DNA of 64,000 nucleotides from Costus lasius. Its lineage: Eukaryota; Streptophyta; Magnoliopsida; Zingiberales; Costaceae. How positions within the stretch are numbered: position 1 is the stretch's first letter; every line of letters starts with the position of its first letter. Below are positions 34,001 to 47,300 of the stretch, in pieces. The notes beneath the pieces are model-generated. The model worked only from the letters and a program-made list of their open reading frames with translations. It ran no database searches and had not been told where the DNA came from. The translations under genes were made by a program, and so were the position numbers. Location: the NCBI GenBank assembly GCA_027563935.2, contig CM050448.1, positions 123,740,493 through 123,804,492 on the forward strand, read 5' to 3'.

Positions 34001-37000
34001 ATTCTCAGACGTCTCTGTCTAGTTCATCGTTGAGAGTAAAAGCAGTCAATGATTCTGTTGGTCATGAAAAGTTATATATGGATGATGCCCATCGATCAGT
34101 TGTTGGAAAAGTTAAGGGTAGTGCTCATTTGCAACCTTCAGGACTTCCTTTATCAGCCGATCATGAGGTTCACTCATCCAGCACCAGGCTTCGAGCAACA
34201 AATTTAAACTCTAGTGGACCACAAAATAATCAGTTGGCTTCCTCTGTTAATCAAGTTAGAAGAGTTTCTGGACATATCCAGCAGGGTCCAGTTGAATCTC
34301 CTTTTCAACCTCCTGTAAGAGTTCCAGCTCATCAATTTGTCCAGCGTTCTGGAAGTAGAAATCAAAATTTACCTGCAGCTCCATCTCTACCATTTTCATC
34401 TCCACTTCCATCAGTAAATTCATCTGAAGTTGGAGAAACCAATTCACCCCCAGGTTCAAGTAAATCACGAACTTCATTAGTTGCTAAAGGGAAAACTAGT
34501 ATGCAAGGAACTGTAACAAGTTCTCTTCTCGTTAATGGAGCCCATATTCTTGGATCAACTGCGGCTATGAGTCCCCTTGCTGACCAAAACTTCCCTGGTT
34601 CTCCAGCTATACTACCAGGTTTGCTCATGTCACTATTTCTTGGAATTTCTATCTGCCATGGTTAGATTTTTCTGTCAATGATTGGAATTGGATGGGAAAA
34701 GGTAAGAGGCCTCTCATTCAGATGCTGGATTACATTGATAATGGCAATATATTATGCAAATATATATTATAGTAGTGACATATACAAGTAGATATACATG
34801 TTATGATAGTGGCAAATATAGTGATAAATATACATATTATGTAAATATAGAGCCATAAAATAAATTGGTGGTATTACCTTAGTAGCATGATGTTATATTT
34901 AAGGCCAACCATGTTTAGTACCTTCCATAAAAATCTCTTTAATCTAATCTCTCCCATTTAAGCTGAAAATAAATGCCATGCACAACTTGGTATAAATAGT
35001 AAAAATTGAATCAAAACAAGAGGCTCGGTGAAGATGTCAACAAATTGATTATTTAAAGTGGTGAAGATGTCAACAAATTGATTATTTAAAGATGGGATTA
35101 CGAGCAACATATGTTGTAAGTTGTAACTTGATTCTGGAATACATTGCCATTTGTGCTTATATGAATCCAATGTTTTCAAGAAGAGTATGAAGCAATATCA
35201 ATTTACAAGCAATTTGAACCATGACCCTATACCTACCATTGCCTAGAGCGAGCAATAAATTTTTTTTTGTCTTTTTGATACAACTTTCCCTCAACTAGTC
35301 TCAATTGGAGATCCGGCGAGATCGTGCAAAGGCATGCCTAGACGAAAAGGAAACTTATCATCCCTGTCTCCAACTCCAAACCCTAGGACAGACTACTCTC
35401 CTGCCCTGCGAATGAGAATCAGGTCTAACCTGTAAAATCAAACTCATATTACTAATTGAGTTAGGCCTATAACATTGCTCCCTTGTGAACTATAGTCTGA
35501 ACTATAGCCTTGTCCCCAATGCTATTTGACAATTCAGGAAATTATTTTTATAGTTCAGAACCCAAGCTTGCTGCCTTCCTAGGTCCCCATATTGCTCTTT
35601 CTTTAGCTTTTCCTGTGTCTTCATCCTCTTTGAGCAAAATCAAATAGAGGCATTTGTTCCCACGTTGATGCGTTGGGTGGTATAGTTGATTACAATAGAA
35701 ACATAATTCTTTTTCTCTTTTGTTGTCCTAGTCTTGATAGGACAAGGTTTCACCCCCTCAAACGGTGGTTGATACTGTGTGAGTCACACTGGCTTCCCAC
35801 TTCCTTGAAGCATGTACGGGAAGGGTCACCTCCCACTTTGTTTGTTTCATGACACTGGAGCTAACATTGGTACTCCCTTTTGGTTGAAAAACATTATGTG
35901 GCCCCTAAACATGAACTTAATAAAGCTAGGTACAGGTGAGAGTTTTCTTCCCAAGAGTAGTTTTTAGATCCCTATTGAACTCTTACTTTTTGCTTCTTCC
36001 GCCCTTGATCCCCCAAGTATCATGACTCAAATGACATTAATGGGAAAAAACTCGCACTTTCTTTGAACTTTGAATTTAATCCCTTCGTAAAGAATCCCAA
36101 GTATTCTTGTTTAGGAAGATCTAATATTTGTGAGACTCTCCTCATAAGCCATCATGTAGTCTGAAATCATATGTCCCGGTTGCAAAATGCTCACATGCGG
36201 TGGTGGTAGGAAATTCGCTATATTGCTATAACATTATATGTTGAATTGGCCCCTAAACATGAACTTAACAAAGTTGGGTATGGGGGAGAGTTCTAACAAA
36301 GTTGGGTATGGGGGAGAGTTTTCTTCCAAGAGTAGTTTTTAGATCCCTACTGACTCTTGCTTTTTGCTCCTTTCACCCTTATTCCCCCTTTAGCTCAACT
36401 CCTATCATCTCCCTCTCAATGATGAAAGCAATTGTCATGGCTCAAATGACATTAATGTTTCATCCATTTGAACCAATGGATCGCTTGACGTTCTATACTT
36501 ATGAATGCCATTGGGACCTTAAATCTTTTATTGTTCCTTGGATGCTAAAGTATTTATTTGCCTGTGCTATATTGCTATTCGGATTGCTCCATCAGAGCCA
36601 CGTAGTTTCATGTGCCTGTGGATCCATCGTCTATCTTCTCTCACTGCTATCTTTTTGTCCGGGGATCCCCCTATGCAAATACTCTCTCCTTGCCTGCCTT
36701 CGACGCAGCATGGTGGAGACCAGTGCTCTGCCGGCTCTATTTTGACGTTGTTCCTCTACTATTGCCAAGATTTGCATCCTCCTTTAATCTCTTGTCAACA
36801 AGAGTTTTGTTTTCATTGTTACTATTGCAATAGAACTTTGCACTTTTACCACTGTCTTCTCTATGTAACTTCTCATCATCTCCCTCCTTTGAATCACTCT
36901 CTCTCTCTTTTTCTCTTCCCCTCTTGGCTTCAGAAGATCCTGAAGCTTTGCCTCCATCGAATTGTGCTTTTTTTCTTCGTTCTTCTTCTCTTAGCAGCAT

Positions 37001-40000
37001 CTAGGGGTTCTTTTGCTAGAACTTGCTCGTGCTGCTAGGATTTCTTCCACCTTTCCCTACAAGTTCGCCTAATGAGTTCGTCTTTTGCCTAACGAGTTTG
37101 TCTTTCGCATGATGAGTTCGCCATCGCCAAGTTCCATTTGTTGCCAAGCACAAATTTGCCGCCAAACCGACACAAATATGCAAATCCGCTCGTTTGTGCC
37201 ATTCTCTTCATCCGCCAAGCTTCTCTGCCTCCGTTTGTGAAGTTTCATTAAGATAAGTCTTGAAACAGATTCTCCTTGTCGGATCTCCATGCGCGCTAGT
37301 CTAGTGTCCACTTCTTGCACACTATCCCGATGGACCTGTAGATGCTTTGTCGTCCCAGCCTTCACACCCTGACTAAGTAGCGAGTGCAGCTCGGGTTTCT
37401 GACATAGATGATGATGACTGTGCACCTTTTGCCTTATTCGTTGCCAGACCACAGGTGCCCCCAGTAAGTCAGCCTAATTGATATAATTTTCTCCCAATTG
37501 GAGATTTGGCAAGGCACACCCAAACAAAAAGGAAACACAATACTCGAGATAATCTCTGCACTCTAACTCCAAACTCTAATACATATTACTCTTTTACCTT
37601 GTAAATGAGGCCTAACCCATTAACCCAAACCCGCTTTGTTACTAATAGAGTTGGGCCCGAAACATTTTCTAAGTAACCAACTCCAATCCACTATGTAAGT
37701 GTACCTCTTGTCACTTTGACTCATAGCTTAATCAACGATTGTATATTACTGTAACTTTTGATTGCCTATATTTCATATAGTGGAGGCCTTTGCTAAAGAG
37801 CTCCCCCTTAGGAAAAAAGTATTATTTGTTTTTTTTGAATTGCCTCATGATCCTAATAAGAAAAATAGTTATTAAGGTTGGTGGCTATAAGAATGTCAAG
37901 TTTCCCAAAAGTCAACGGTAACAGAGACATTGACATCCATAGTATTGTCATCAAATTGAAACTTTTTACTAGACAAGATGGGGGATTCAATTGATTGATA
38001 ATCTAGCATCCTTATCTCTTTTAGAGTATATGGTATGCTTTTTTAAGATAAAAGATAGCCCGAGGTAGCACAAGTATTCTTATCGGCTAAGAAATATCAT
38101 GACTCTTACATAACAAATTAAATTTCTATTTATATGTTATAAATACACTGAATATTAGTTATTGTGAGAGGACTATGTTTGATATATATACCTATGAAAT
38201 AACAAGTTTTTTTTAACTAAAACTATTTATTAAAAGACGTTTAGGTTACATCATTGTTCAAAAGAGTGACCAAAATTGGAGGTCAATTATCTTTCAAAAA
38301 CATTGAGACCTTGGTGGATCTAGTCTCTTTTGCAAGCCAATTAGCTAGATCTTTTCCATTTCTTCTCCTACATGTGAACTCAAATCTCCTTCTACCAGTT
38401 ATGTGCTTGATCTCTTGGAGAAGATCCAAAAGCTAAGTAGTAGGGGGCAAATTCTTTTCAATTACTAGATTAAAGGCCTCTCTGCTATTAGTTTCCACAA
38501 TATTCTTCATGTCACACATTTCACCATTTGCATATGCATAGCCTAGTGCACTTTTTATAGCAGGAAGCTCTGTATATAATGCTGAGTGACATGAAGTATG
38601 TAGCCACGGCTAGAATCGCTCTTCCATCACTATCTCTTAGATCGTATCCTATGCTGATTTCTTGGGTTCTTTCATCCATGAGCCATTTGTGTTGATCTTC
38701 AATTGTCCCTTTCTTGGTCGAATCCACACAATTCCAGTTTGTTGGGCTTCATTATATGAGAAATTATCTCTCTTTTCTGTAGCTTTAGTGTCTTGGAGAT
38801 CCACTATGGCTAATTTGATCACTTTAGCTGACATAATCTTCTCGTCCTTAAAGATGAGAGCATTCCGAGCATTCCAGATTTGCCAAAAAATGAGAATAAT
38901 TAGTGCCGGGAGATCTTTTTCATTTTTGTGCTTACCTTCCTCTACCCATGTGTCGTCTTCCCCTGAGTGTTTTCTTGTGAATGTTGGAGCAATGTACCTA
39001 TTATATGACAATCAAACCTCCTGCACAAATTTATATTTGTAAAATAGATGCGTAACATTTTCTTCCTCCCTCTCATGAAGTATGTAAGTGGCATCATTCC
39101 AAATGCCCATTTTCATGAGTTTGTATTTACTGGGAGTTTCTTGTGGAGATGTTTCCAACCAAAGATCTTAATTTTCGGCTGAACTTTAAGACTCAAAAGA
39201 ATTTTTGATAAGTCAGTGTTCCTTTTTACCTCAAGGAGGGTTTTATAAACTGACTTGGTAATAGGAAGACCTTTGGTCCCCTCAGCACATATCCAATAAT
39301 CTTCCTCTCAACTTTTAGTTTTTATTTTAGTAATGTTATGCATGATTTCCTTCCCAATCATTGTCACAAATCAGCTCAACCACTTTACCATCATTTATAG
39401 CCATGTAGTTAGCCAAAGTATGTTTGTAATGGATTGGGATGTCGGTACACCAAGGTTCATGAAGGATGCTAGTGTTTTTCTCATTGCCAATGATTTTGAT
39501 GTCGAATTATAGTGAGATCAACAAGATGAGTTTTCCAATTACCACTCGTAGCTTTTGATATCCCATGTGTTGATTTGCCTGTACTTAGCTAAACTAACCC
39601 TCACCCAAAGTTTGTCAAGACAATTTCGGATCTCAAGGATACGCCTAGTATTTAAGGCAGGGCGCATTAGGGTAAGATCCATAATATGCAAGCCACCTTG
39701 ATTTCTAGTGCTGTTAGTTACAAATGGAGGTGAAAGCCTATTCGTTATCATACTTGTAAATGGGTATAGAAGAGAGGTCACTTTTTGCTAGTGTAACTCT
39801 CCCCACTTGAGATAAAAATCTGCCTTGCTTGGTTTGGAGTTTTTCATTGATTTTATTGAGATAATCTTTATAAATATGGGCTTGATTGTTGGAGCGGAAG
39901 ATATGAGTGCCCAGGTATTTGAGGGGAAAATACCCTTGTTTGATGCCCAAAATATCCATGATTCTTTCCTTTGTCGTTTGGTGCAATTTTTGAGGAAGTA

Positions 40001-41347
40001 GATTTTAGATTTCGTTATATTGACTTGCTGCCCAGTTAAGTCGTGGTAATGGTCAAGAATGTGCTTAATATTATGACAAGATTTAGTGTTAGCATGAAAA
40101 CATAGTATAATGTCATCTGCATACATAATGTGAGAGACTTTACATTTTCCATTTATATTGAAGGCAGTGATTTTTCCTCACATCATTCTCAATAAGATAC
40201 TCAAAATGTTGGCAGTAATCACATATAAAGGTATGGGGAAAGGGGTCCCCCTGTCTTATTCCCCTATTAGCAATGAAGTAAGAAGTGTAAGTACCATTGA
40301 TGCAGCAAGAGTAGGTGGGAGAATTGATGCTGGCTTCAACCCACTTTATAAACTTGGAAGGGAAATTCATCAATCTCATTGGCTTCCCTTTTTATGTTAT
40401 CAAAAACTTTTTCAAGATCAATTTTGATAAGAATGATTGGGCTCTAAGCTTTAAGCCTATGCATATTATGAACAATTTCTTGAGCAATAAAGATATTATC
40501 GTGGATTCTCCTACCCATGATGAAAGCAGCTTGTTCTTCTCTTATAAGGTTGGACAAATAGTGTTTTAATCTTTTAGCAAGTGCTTTGGAGAGAATTTTA
40601 TAAATGACATTACACATGGCAAGGGGTCTAAAGTCCTTTATGCAGTTTGGATGGTTAGATTTGGGTATAAAAATTAAGTGGGTCATGTTCCAAGTTTCAT
40701 GCATTCTAGCTATGTTCTGAAACTGAATAAGAGATTGAATAACATCAGTTTAACAAGTTTATTAGAACTACATTAGATTAAGTAAAGATGAGATAAACTT
40801 TGCTACATTAAGGATGAATAGCATTAACAATCAAGAGGAACTAGAAAATCACTCTATTAAGGCTCTAATTTAGACCACCGTTCAAGAAATCAGTCCATAC
40901 TGCGAGGTATGGGTGACACACTGCATGGTATGGGTGACATGTACAAGGTTTGAACTGCTATATTTATATGTATATATAATATATATTGTTAATACTGACC
41001 ATTATAAATCGGTATGGTGAATCTGTACTGCCTATCATGTACTGCTTTGTTGGTGCATTGGTGCACCGGTATGAATGGGGTATGAATCGATATCTTGAAT
41101 CTTTCTTTAGATCATAAAATCACATGTTTTTTAGTTTCCGTTATGGTATCAAAAAGTGGTTTGGATCATGCAGGGCTGGTTTATATTGCACTTTTTGATA
41201 CCATAACGGAAACTTAAAAAAATGTGATTTTATGATCTAAAGCAAGATTCAAGATATCGATTCATACCGGTGCACCAATGCACCAACAAAGCAGTACATG
41301 ATAGGCAGTACAGATTCACCATACCGATTTATAATGGTCAGTATTAA

Positions 41348-41395
<48 letters not shown>

Positions 41396-44300
41396 AGATA
41401 TATATGTGGTTTAGCTAGCACCGCGTGTCATACTGTCGACTGTGGATTGGTACACTCATAACCTTAAACAACATATGTTTTAAGGTCATACCGTTTATAC
41501 TTTTATTGTAAGATCACTATATAAGATGACATTTTCTATGCCTATAAATCTATTTTTAATGTCCATATGATCCATATGGCATGCCATGGGACATATGATG
41601 CGTTTGCCAAGTTTTTCCAAGGGGAGAAAGTCTCAAAGGAATCAACAATATATGAATCTTTTAGCAAAATAAGCATAGAAATGAACCACAAAGCCATCAA
41701 GAATATACTTGACAATGAAAACCCACTTACAAGTCATAGGATGAATGCCAATTGGAGCAACAAGCTCCCAAGTTCCATGTGATATCAATGCCATTTCTTC
41801 ATCCACTGCATGTTTCTCATTGCAAATTTGCAATCTTGTTTGAGTTTCACAAAAATTCTTAGAGATGGACATAATATATAACAACAAATGGGAACATGAA
41901 CAGTAGTAGGAATCGGATCATGGATAAACTTTGAAAATGACTTAATGAACTAGGAACAATTAATGAGGTGACTTGTAGTCACAACTGCATTGCTCTAAAA
42001 TGATAAGAGCATGTGTATATGAAATATTATAACATGTGTTGCATCTAGTCGGTGAGTTTTTTTCCTGTGCATCTCTAGTTCTATTTTGTGAGAAGTATAT
42101 AAACAAGTAGTTAGATGAGAATGCTGCGTCATTGGCAAAGGATAACAAAAGTAACTTGCATATACTCAATGACATTGTCAATGCACAAAATTTTAATGAA
42201 AACATCAATTTATTTTTTAATTGCAAGAGACAAATGATTTTGAATGCATCAATTTTTTACTTGCCCTAAAGAAGATAAAGTTAGGTTATGCAAGGTTAAT
42301 GGTCGATAAATGTAACAGAGTATTAACAACAGTAGATGTGAACACATGACTTGGTTATTTGCGCTAGGACAAAAGGAAACTGTGATGTATAAGCTATGAT
42401 GCCTTGAAATGGTACAAATAGTAACTATTTAATAATTAATGGTGAATGATGACCAAGATGACAATGTCACTACATGGAGTCATCAAGGTGGAGATAAAGA
42501 GCAGACATGACTAGACAATCTTACTATGTCATGGACATTGCTAAATTCATGCTCCCACCAATCACTATTGTAGTCAGTAGATCTTGAAACGCAATGTATG
42601 GGAAAAAAGTTACCACATATTTTAAACTAAAGTAAGCAAGCTAATAGATAAAGAATGCTATCAAGACTCAGAGAGAAATAATGGAAGTATGGAGAACACT
42701 ATAACCATGAACATGAATAAATAAAACATCATCAATAGAGACATGTGGTAAGTAGTGTTTATGGAAATGGAAATGATATTAAACAACCGTGATTACTTGC
42801 TCTGTTAGGTAACGCTCTAAAAATAAGAATCCAAACAGATCCTTAAGAAGCAAGAGAAACTATCTAATTCTACAGGGGATTGAGGTAACAAGAGATGAAA
42901 CAACAGTAGTCGTAAACTTATACAGTCTCTCTTATCTTGGCAATGGAATTGGTGATACTAGTAGTGCTCTAGACTCTGAAGTGTCATTCATTGCAATTTG
43001 GAAAGTATCTGGGTTGCAAAATTTCTGCTAATAGTGATCATATTGATGATTTTCCACCCATAATAAGAACAAGGAGGATTAGTGTCATGACCACAACCAT
43101 CGCCATTAGAATAACACCTTGTATTGGAACTAGTTCTGGTAGTTTGCAATTCAGTATTCTTGCTAGTAGCAAAATGAGCAGAGGGAATGAATGAATACAT
43201 CTTTAGAGGACGAGAAAAAACATCCCAAATTGGCAATGATATCTAGTAATTGAAAGGTAGCCTCATTGTAGTTGTCATTCAATTTAAAGAAAAATTTGGC
43301 CATACACTAATCATAATTCACCTTAAGGAACTTCATAATGCTGTTGGTTGGGTGTATGTTAAACACTAAGTTCATCCCACTTGATGTGGAGCATGGTACA
43401 CTACTTCTGAGATCAATCTTCTTGCCTGAAATTGAATAGCTTTTCTAGAAGTGTATAAATACAAATAGCATTTTCGCTGTGAGAATGCCTCGCAAAGAGT
43501 TTCCCTTATTTTTTTGGTAGTGGAACACGATAGTGCTCTAAATGCATGGCTTTATTCTGCTTATCAATGAAGAACACCATACACCATAATTAGAAACTTA
43601 TCAGGCAACAAATTTGAATTTGAGAATTTAGGACATCTAGAGGAGAATCAAGGTGTTGTAGCTTGCCATGCAAGTTAGGAAGAATCAAAGTGATCTTGCC
43701 TGTCAGTTATAGTTGGTACCATTTAGTTCGATAGTCATGCCATGATGTACAAACTTAGGATCAAAATATCTAGAAAGTTCCATAGATGCAAGAGAGAACT
43801 TAGAACTCCAGGATTTATGGAGAAAATTTACATACCCTTACCTTAGGAAAAAATTGATGAGGGATATCCAAGCCTTGATTGAAGGATGCGGTGGAAAGAG
43901 ACTGCCATCGGTTGTGAAAGGGGGGCTGTTACTGACTTGAGCATAGAGCAGAGATAGTGGGTTTCTTGAGTAAGGAACTGTGATAATATAATTGCAGAGT
44001 GGAGTGAGGATAAAAAGAATGGAGTTGTGAACGAGGGATGGTTGGAATAGAAAAGGAAGGAGGGTGGGCAGAAGAGTGAGTGAGAGATAGGTTTTAGGGG
44101 GTGGGGGTGGTTGGAACATCTTGGATTTGGATTAGGCACATAATATCAGTATACTTGATTCCTCTCATGTAGATGTTTAATTACAACAGTAATGGAAACA
44201 AATAATATGGACAATCATAGTATCATACTATGTCAATGACATTTGTGATAGTTGATATACGTGTTTGATAGTGATATTTGTGGTGGTAGATAAACATTTT

Positions 44301-47300
44301 ATGATAATGGCACATATGATGGTAAATGTGAAACAATAATTGTGTCCCCATATTAGCAATTTAATGTGAAGTCATGTTCAATCCTGCAATATTTGTCACT
44401 ATCCATAATTAGTTCTAACAATTATTTATAATCCTTGTTGACTTACATTACTTTTTTTGTTGATTATTTCATAGTCATGCAATTTGGTGGTCAACATCCT
44501 GGTGGTCTTGGAGTTCCTGCTGTTGGTATGGCGGTTCCTGGATATGTTGCTCAACCAGGTTTTGGGAATTCAGAAATGACATGGTATTGTTATTGTTGTC
44601 TCCGGCTCTCAATATCCAAAATTTAATGTTTTTGCAACTATTTTGGCTAATGACGCCCTTTCTAATTTATGTTTTTTTGCCTTTCGGAATATTCTTTCTT
44701 ATTTTCGATCAGAACTGCTATTTCATGATTGCTAATTCTTCTAATCATGGCTTGTACTAGTCTAGCAGAGCTATAATTTATATGATCACTATTTTAACTG
44801 TCATGGGGGTATGATATGATGTTTTGATGGTTCATATGGTATGATGTCCACTATGTAAGATATTTTCTGTTACTATTTTGCAAGTCGAATTAATGTAGCT
44901 TGCTTGATGTTTAAAAATTAAAATATGCGGTACCTATCTAGGCTACCATATTTCTCCATATAACAGTTGACTTAAAATTCCAATTGGATTTAATTTGAGG
45001 AGCGCAAGAGTATCAGAGGTTCCGTGATGTAATTCGCCCTTTTGATTATTTATTTATTAATAAGTAGCTGTCAATTTTTTTTGTTTTATTTGTGTCATAC
45101 GTTAGTGATAGATTAATTTGTGGCAACTAGCCAGTGTGTATTTATGATTGTGTCAAAAAGCCTGTATATAGTGCTTAGAAAATTATTTCCTATTATCATC
45201 TCAATCTCTCTTTTTCTCACTTGACTTTCACTTTTGCTCTTTTTCTTCTTTGTTTTTCTGTCCCTTATTTTCTTGAATCTTCTTCTCTTCGTTTCCTCTC
45301 TCAATTTTGTCCGGCTCAATTGGTATGCCCAAACAAATCACTTTGTTTACCCGTGTTCTTCATTGCAATCAGTTGCCACATAGTTACATAAACACTGCAC
45401 ACTTTAATGCCTCCATGATTGCTGTCCTCGTGTCGTTTGCCCTTATGATACTTATGCTTGTTGCTCTTGATTTGCACAATCCCCTCAATCTTGATAGATT
45501 CCTTTTGTTTCTTTCAAAATCCATGACCTAACCCTGATTCCTAGAAGCAGCAACCTGATTTGGTGCGAAGATGGTGCTCGAACAGCTAGGTGACATCACT
45601 AATGTGCAGCAGATGAGCAATGCAACTATCATCAACTAGAAGGTGCTCAACGAGTTTCGGTCTCGTGCATTGTTGCAGTTCAACAAACAGTTCAAGCTAG
45701 TCAACTTCACTGCTAGCTACAACAATCAACATTGACATTGTCGTCATTCCCCCATTGAATTACCTTAGGTTGTGTATACTAGGAGGGATGGATTTTTAGG
45801 AGGATGAGAAATTTGGATGGAAGGGATATTTGGATGGAAGGGAAAATATAGAATAAAATCCTTCCTTGTGTTTATTGTGAAGGAAGGATGGTTTAGGATG
45901 GATAAACCAAATAATATACTGTTCTTGGTACCAAATAATATGCTGTTCTTGGTACCTACGTGTTGCACTCTTTGATGTACTCATTGGTATGCTTATACAC
46001 ACAGTCCTGCCCGCGGCACTCTCCTGACACTAATCTCTCTCTCTCTCCAAGTGAGATCCGATCTTGCTCTGTCCCCTAAGAATTTGAAGTTTCTGCTGTA
46101 GAAGGTGCTGAAGTTGAGTGATGTGGGGAGTCTTGGTCGGATCGTGCTGCCCAAAAAGGAAGCTTAGACGCACCTGCTGGAGCTTGATGCAATGGAAGAC
46201 ATTGGAAAGATTCTGCTGCTGATGATGGGAATGCCTGCGGTGGTGGTGGAGTGAGGAGACCCGCTGCCTCACCATCCTCTTCCTCCTCGCCTCCTTCGTC
46301 GCCGATGCCACCACACCAGCCAAGCACGGCCCCTGATGGCACATGGGGCCCAGGAAATGGTTCGCGAACCCACTCGAGTACTGTGCCAGCGGGCCGGGAG
46401 CTCGGCAGTGGAATCTTCTCGACCTCGTCACCGGCGCCCTCTTCGCAGCAGTCCTTGTCTTTTTCCTGCTTGTCTTCACCTCCCTCGGCGAGCCGTCGTC
46501 ATCGATGCCTTCCCTGCCGAGGAAGTGGAGTGGGCCAGTGGTGGTGGCTGCCGGGGCGACGGCAGCAGGAGCGGCAGCATCGAGACTGCCCTCAAAGTCG
46601 AAGTTGAGGGTTCCATCGAGGTCATCCATCGAACCCACATAACAGAATCTCAAGGTGGAGCAGGGGCGACAAGCGACGGCAGTGGAAAGAAGATTGGCGA
46701 AGAGAGATAAGGCTGCGAGATGCAATCCGATTCGGGCGGACGTGAAACAAGGGATTTTTCTCTCATCCGTCTGCTCTAAAATCCTTTATTTTACATCCTT
46801 CCTTCTAGGTAAACTTGGGATTTTGAGATTGCTCATCCTTTCCACCCTTTCCATCCCTCCTAGTAAACAAGCTGTTAAGCATCCTATCAAATCGAAGGCA
46901 TTGCTTAGATCTACAGTGCTTGCCACAAATATGTTCCTACATTTTGGGTCCATTCAACCACTTGCTGTTCAGAGTTGAGTTGTGACGATGCCCATGCAAT
47001 ATCACCATCTCCCACCTTTGTTCAGGCAATGCATCTTGCCATCTCAATCAACTAGTTGCCATGTCCATCGCCTCATATTTGCCACTATCTAATCACCTCT
47101 ATTGCTAGTGATGCACAAGTGGTTGGAGATAACCTTAAGGTCACTATTAAGGGTGGCAACTGGTTGAGCACTTGGTTTTATTCCGAACTTGAAGCCAAAG
47201 CTAACCCAATATTTGATACCCTCTACCCTATTATATAATCCAAATCCAATCCGAGTATTTAAACGAGTACCCATAGTTATTCAAATCCAATTAAATTAAC

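Noticed and set aside
46030..46725. 231-residue minus-strand frame
   Set aside because: It overlaps the B3 fragment in antisense and crosses unrelated captured DNA; a chance frame in GC-rich sequence. The segment MDDLDGTLNFDFEGSLD looks protein-like but I could not tie it to a family.
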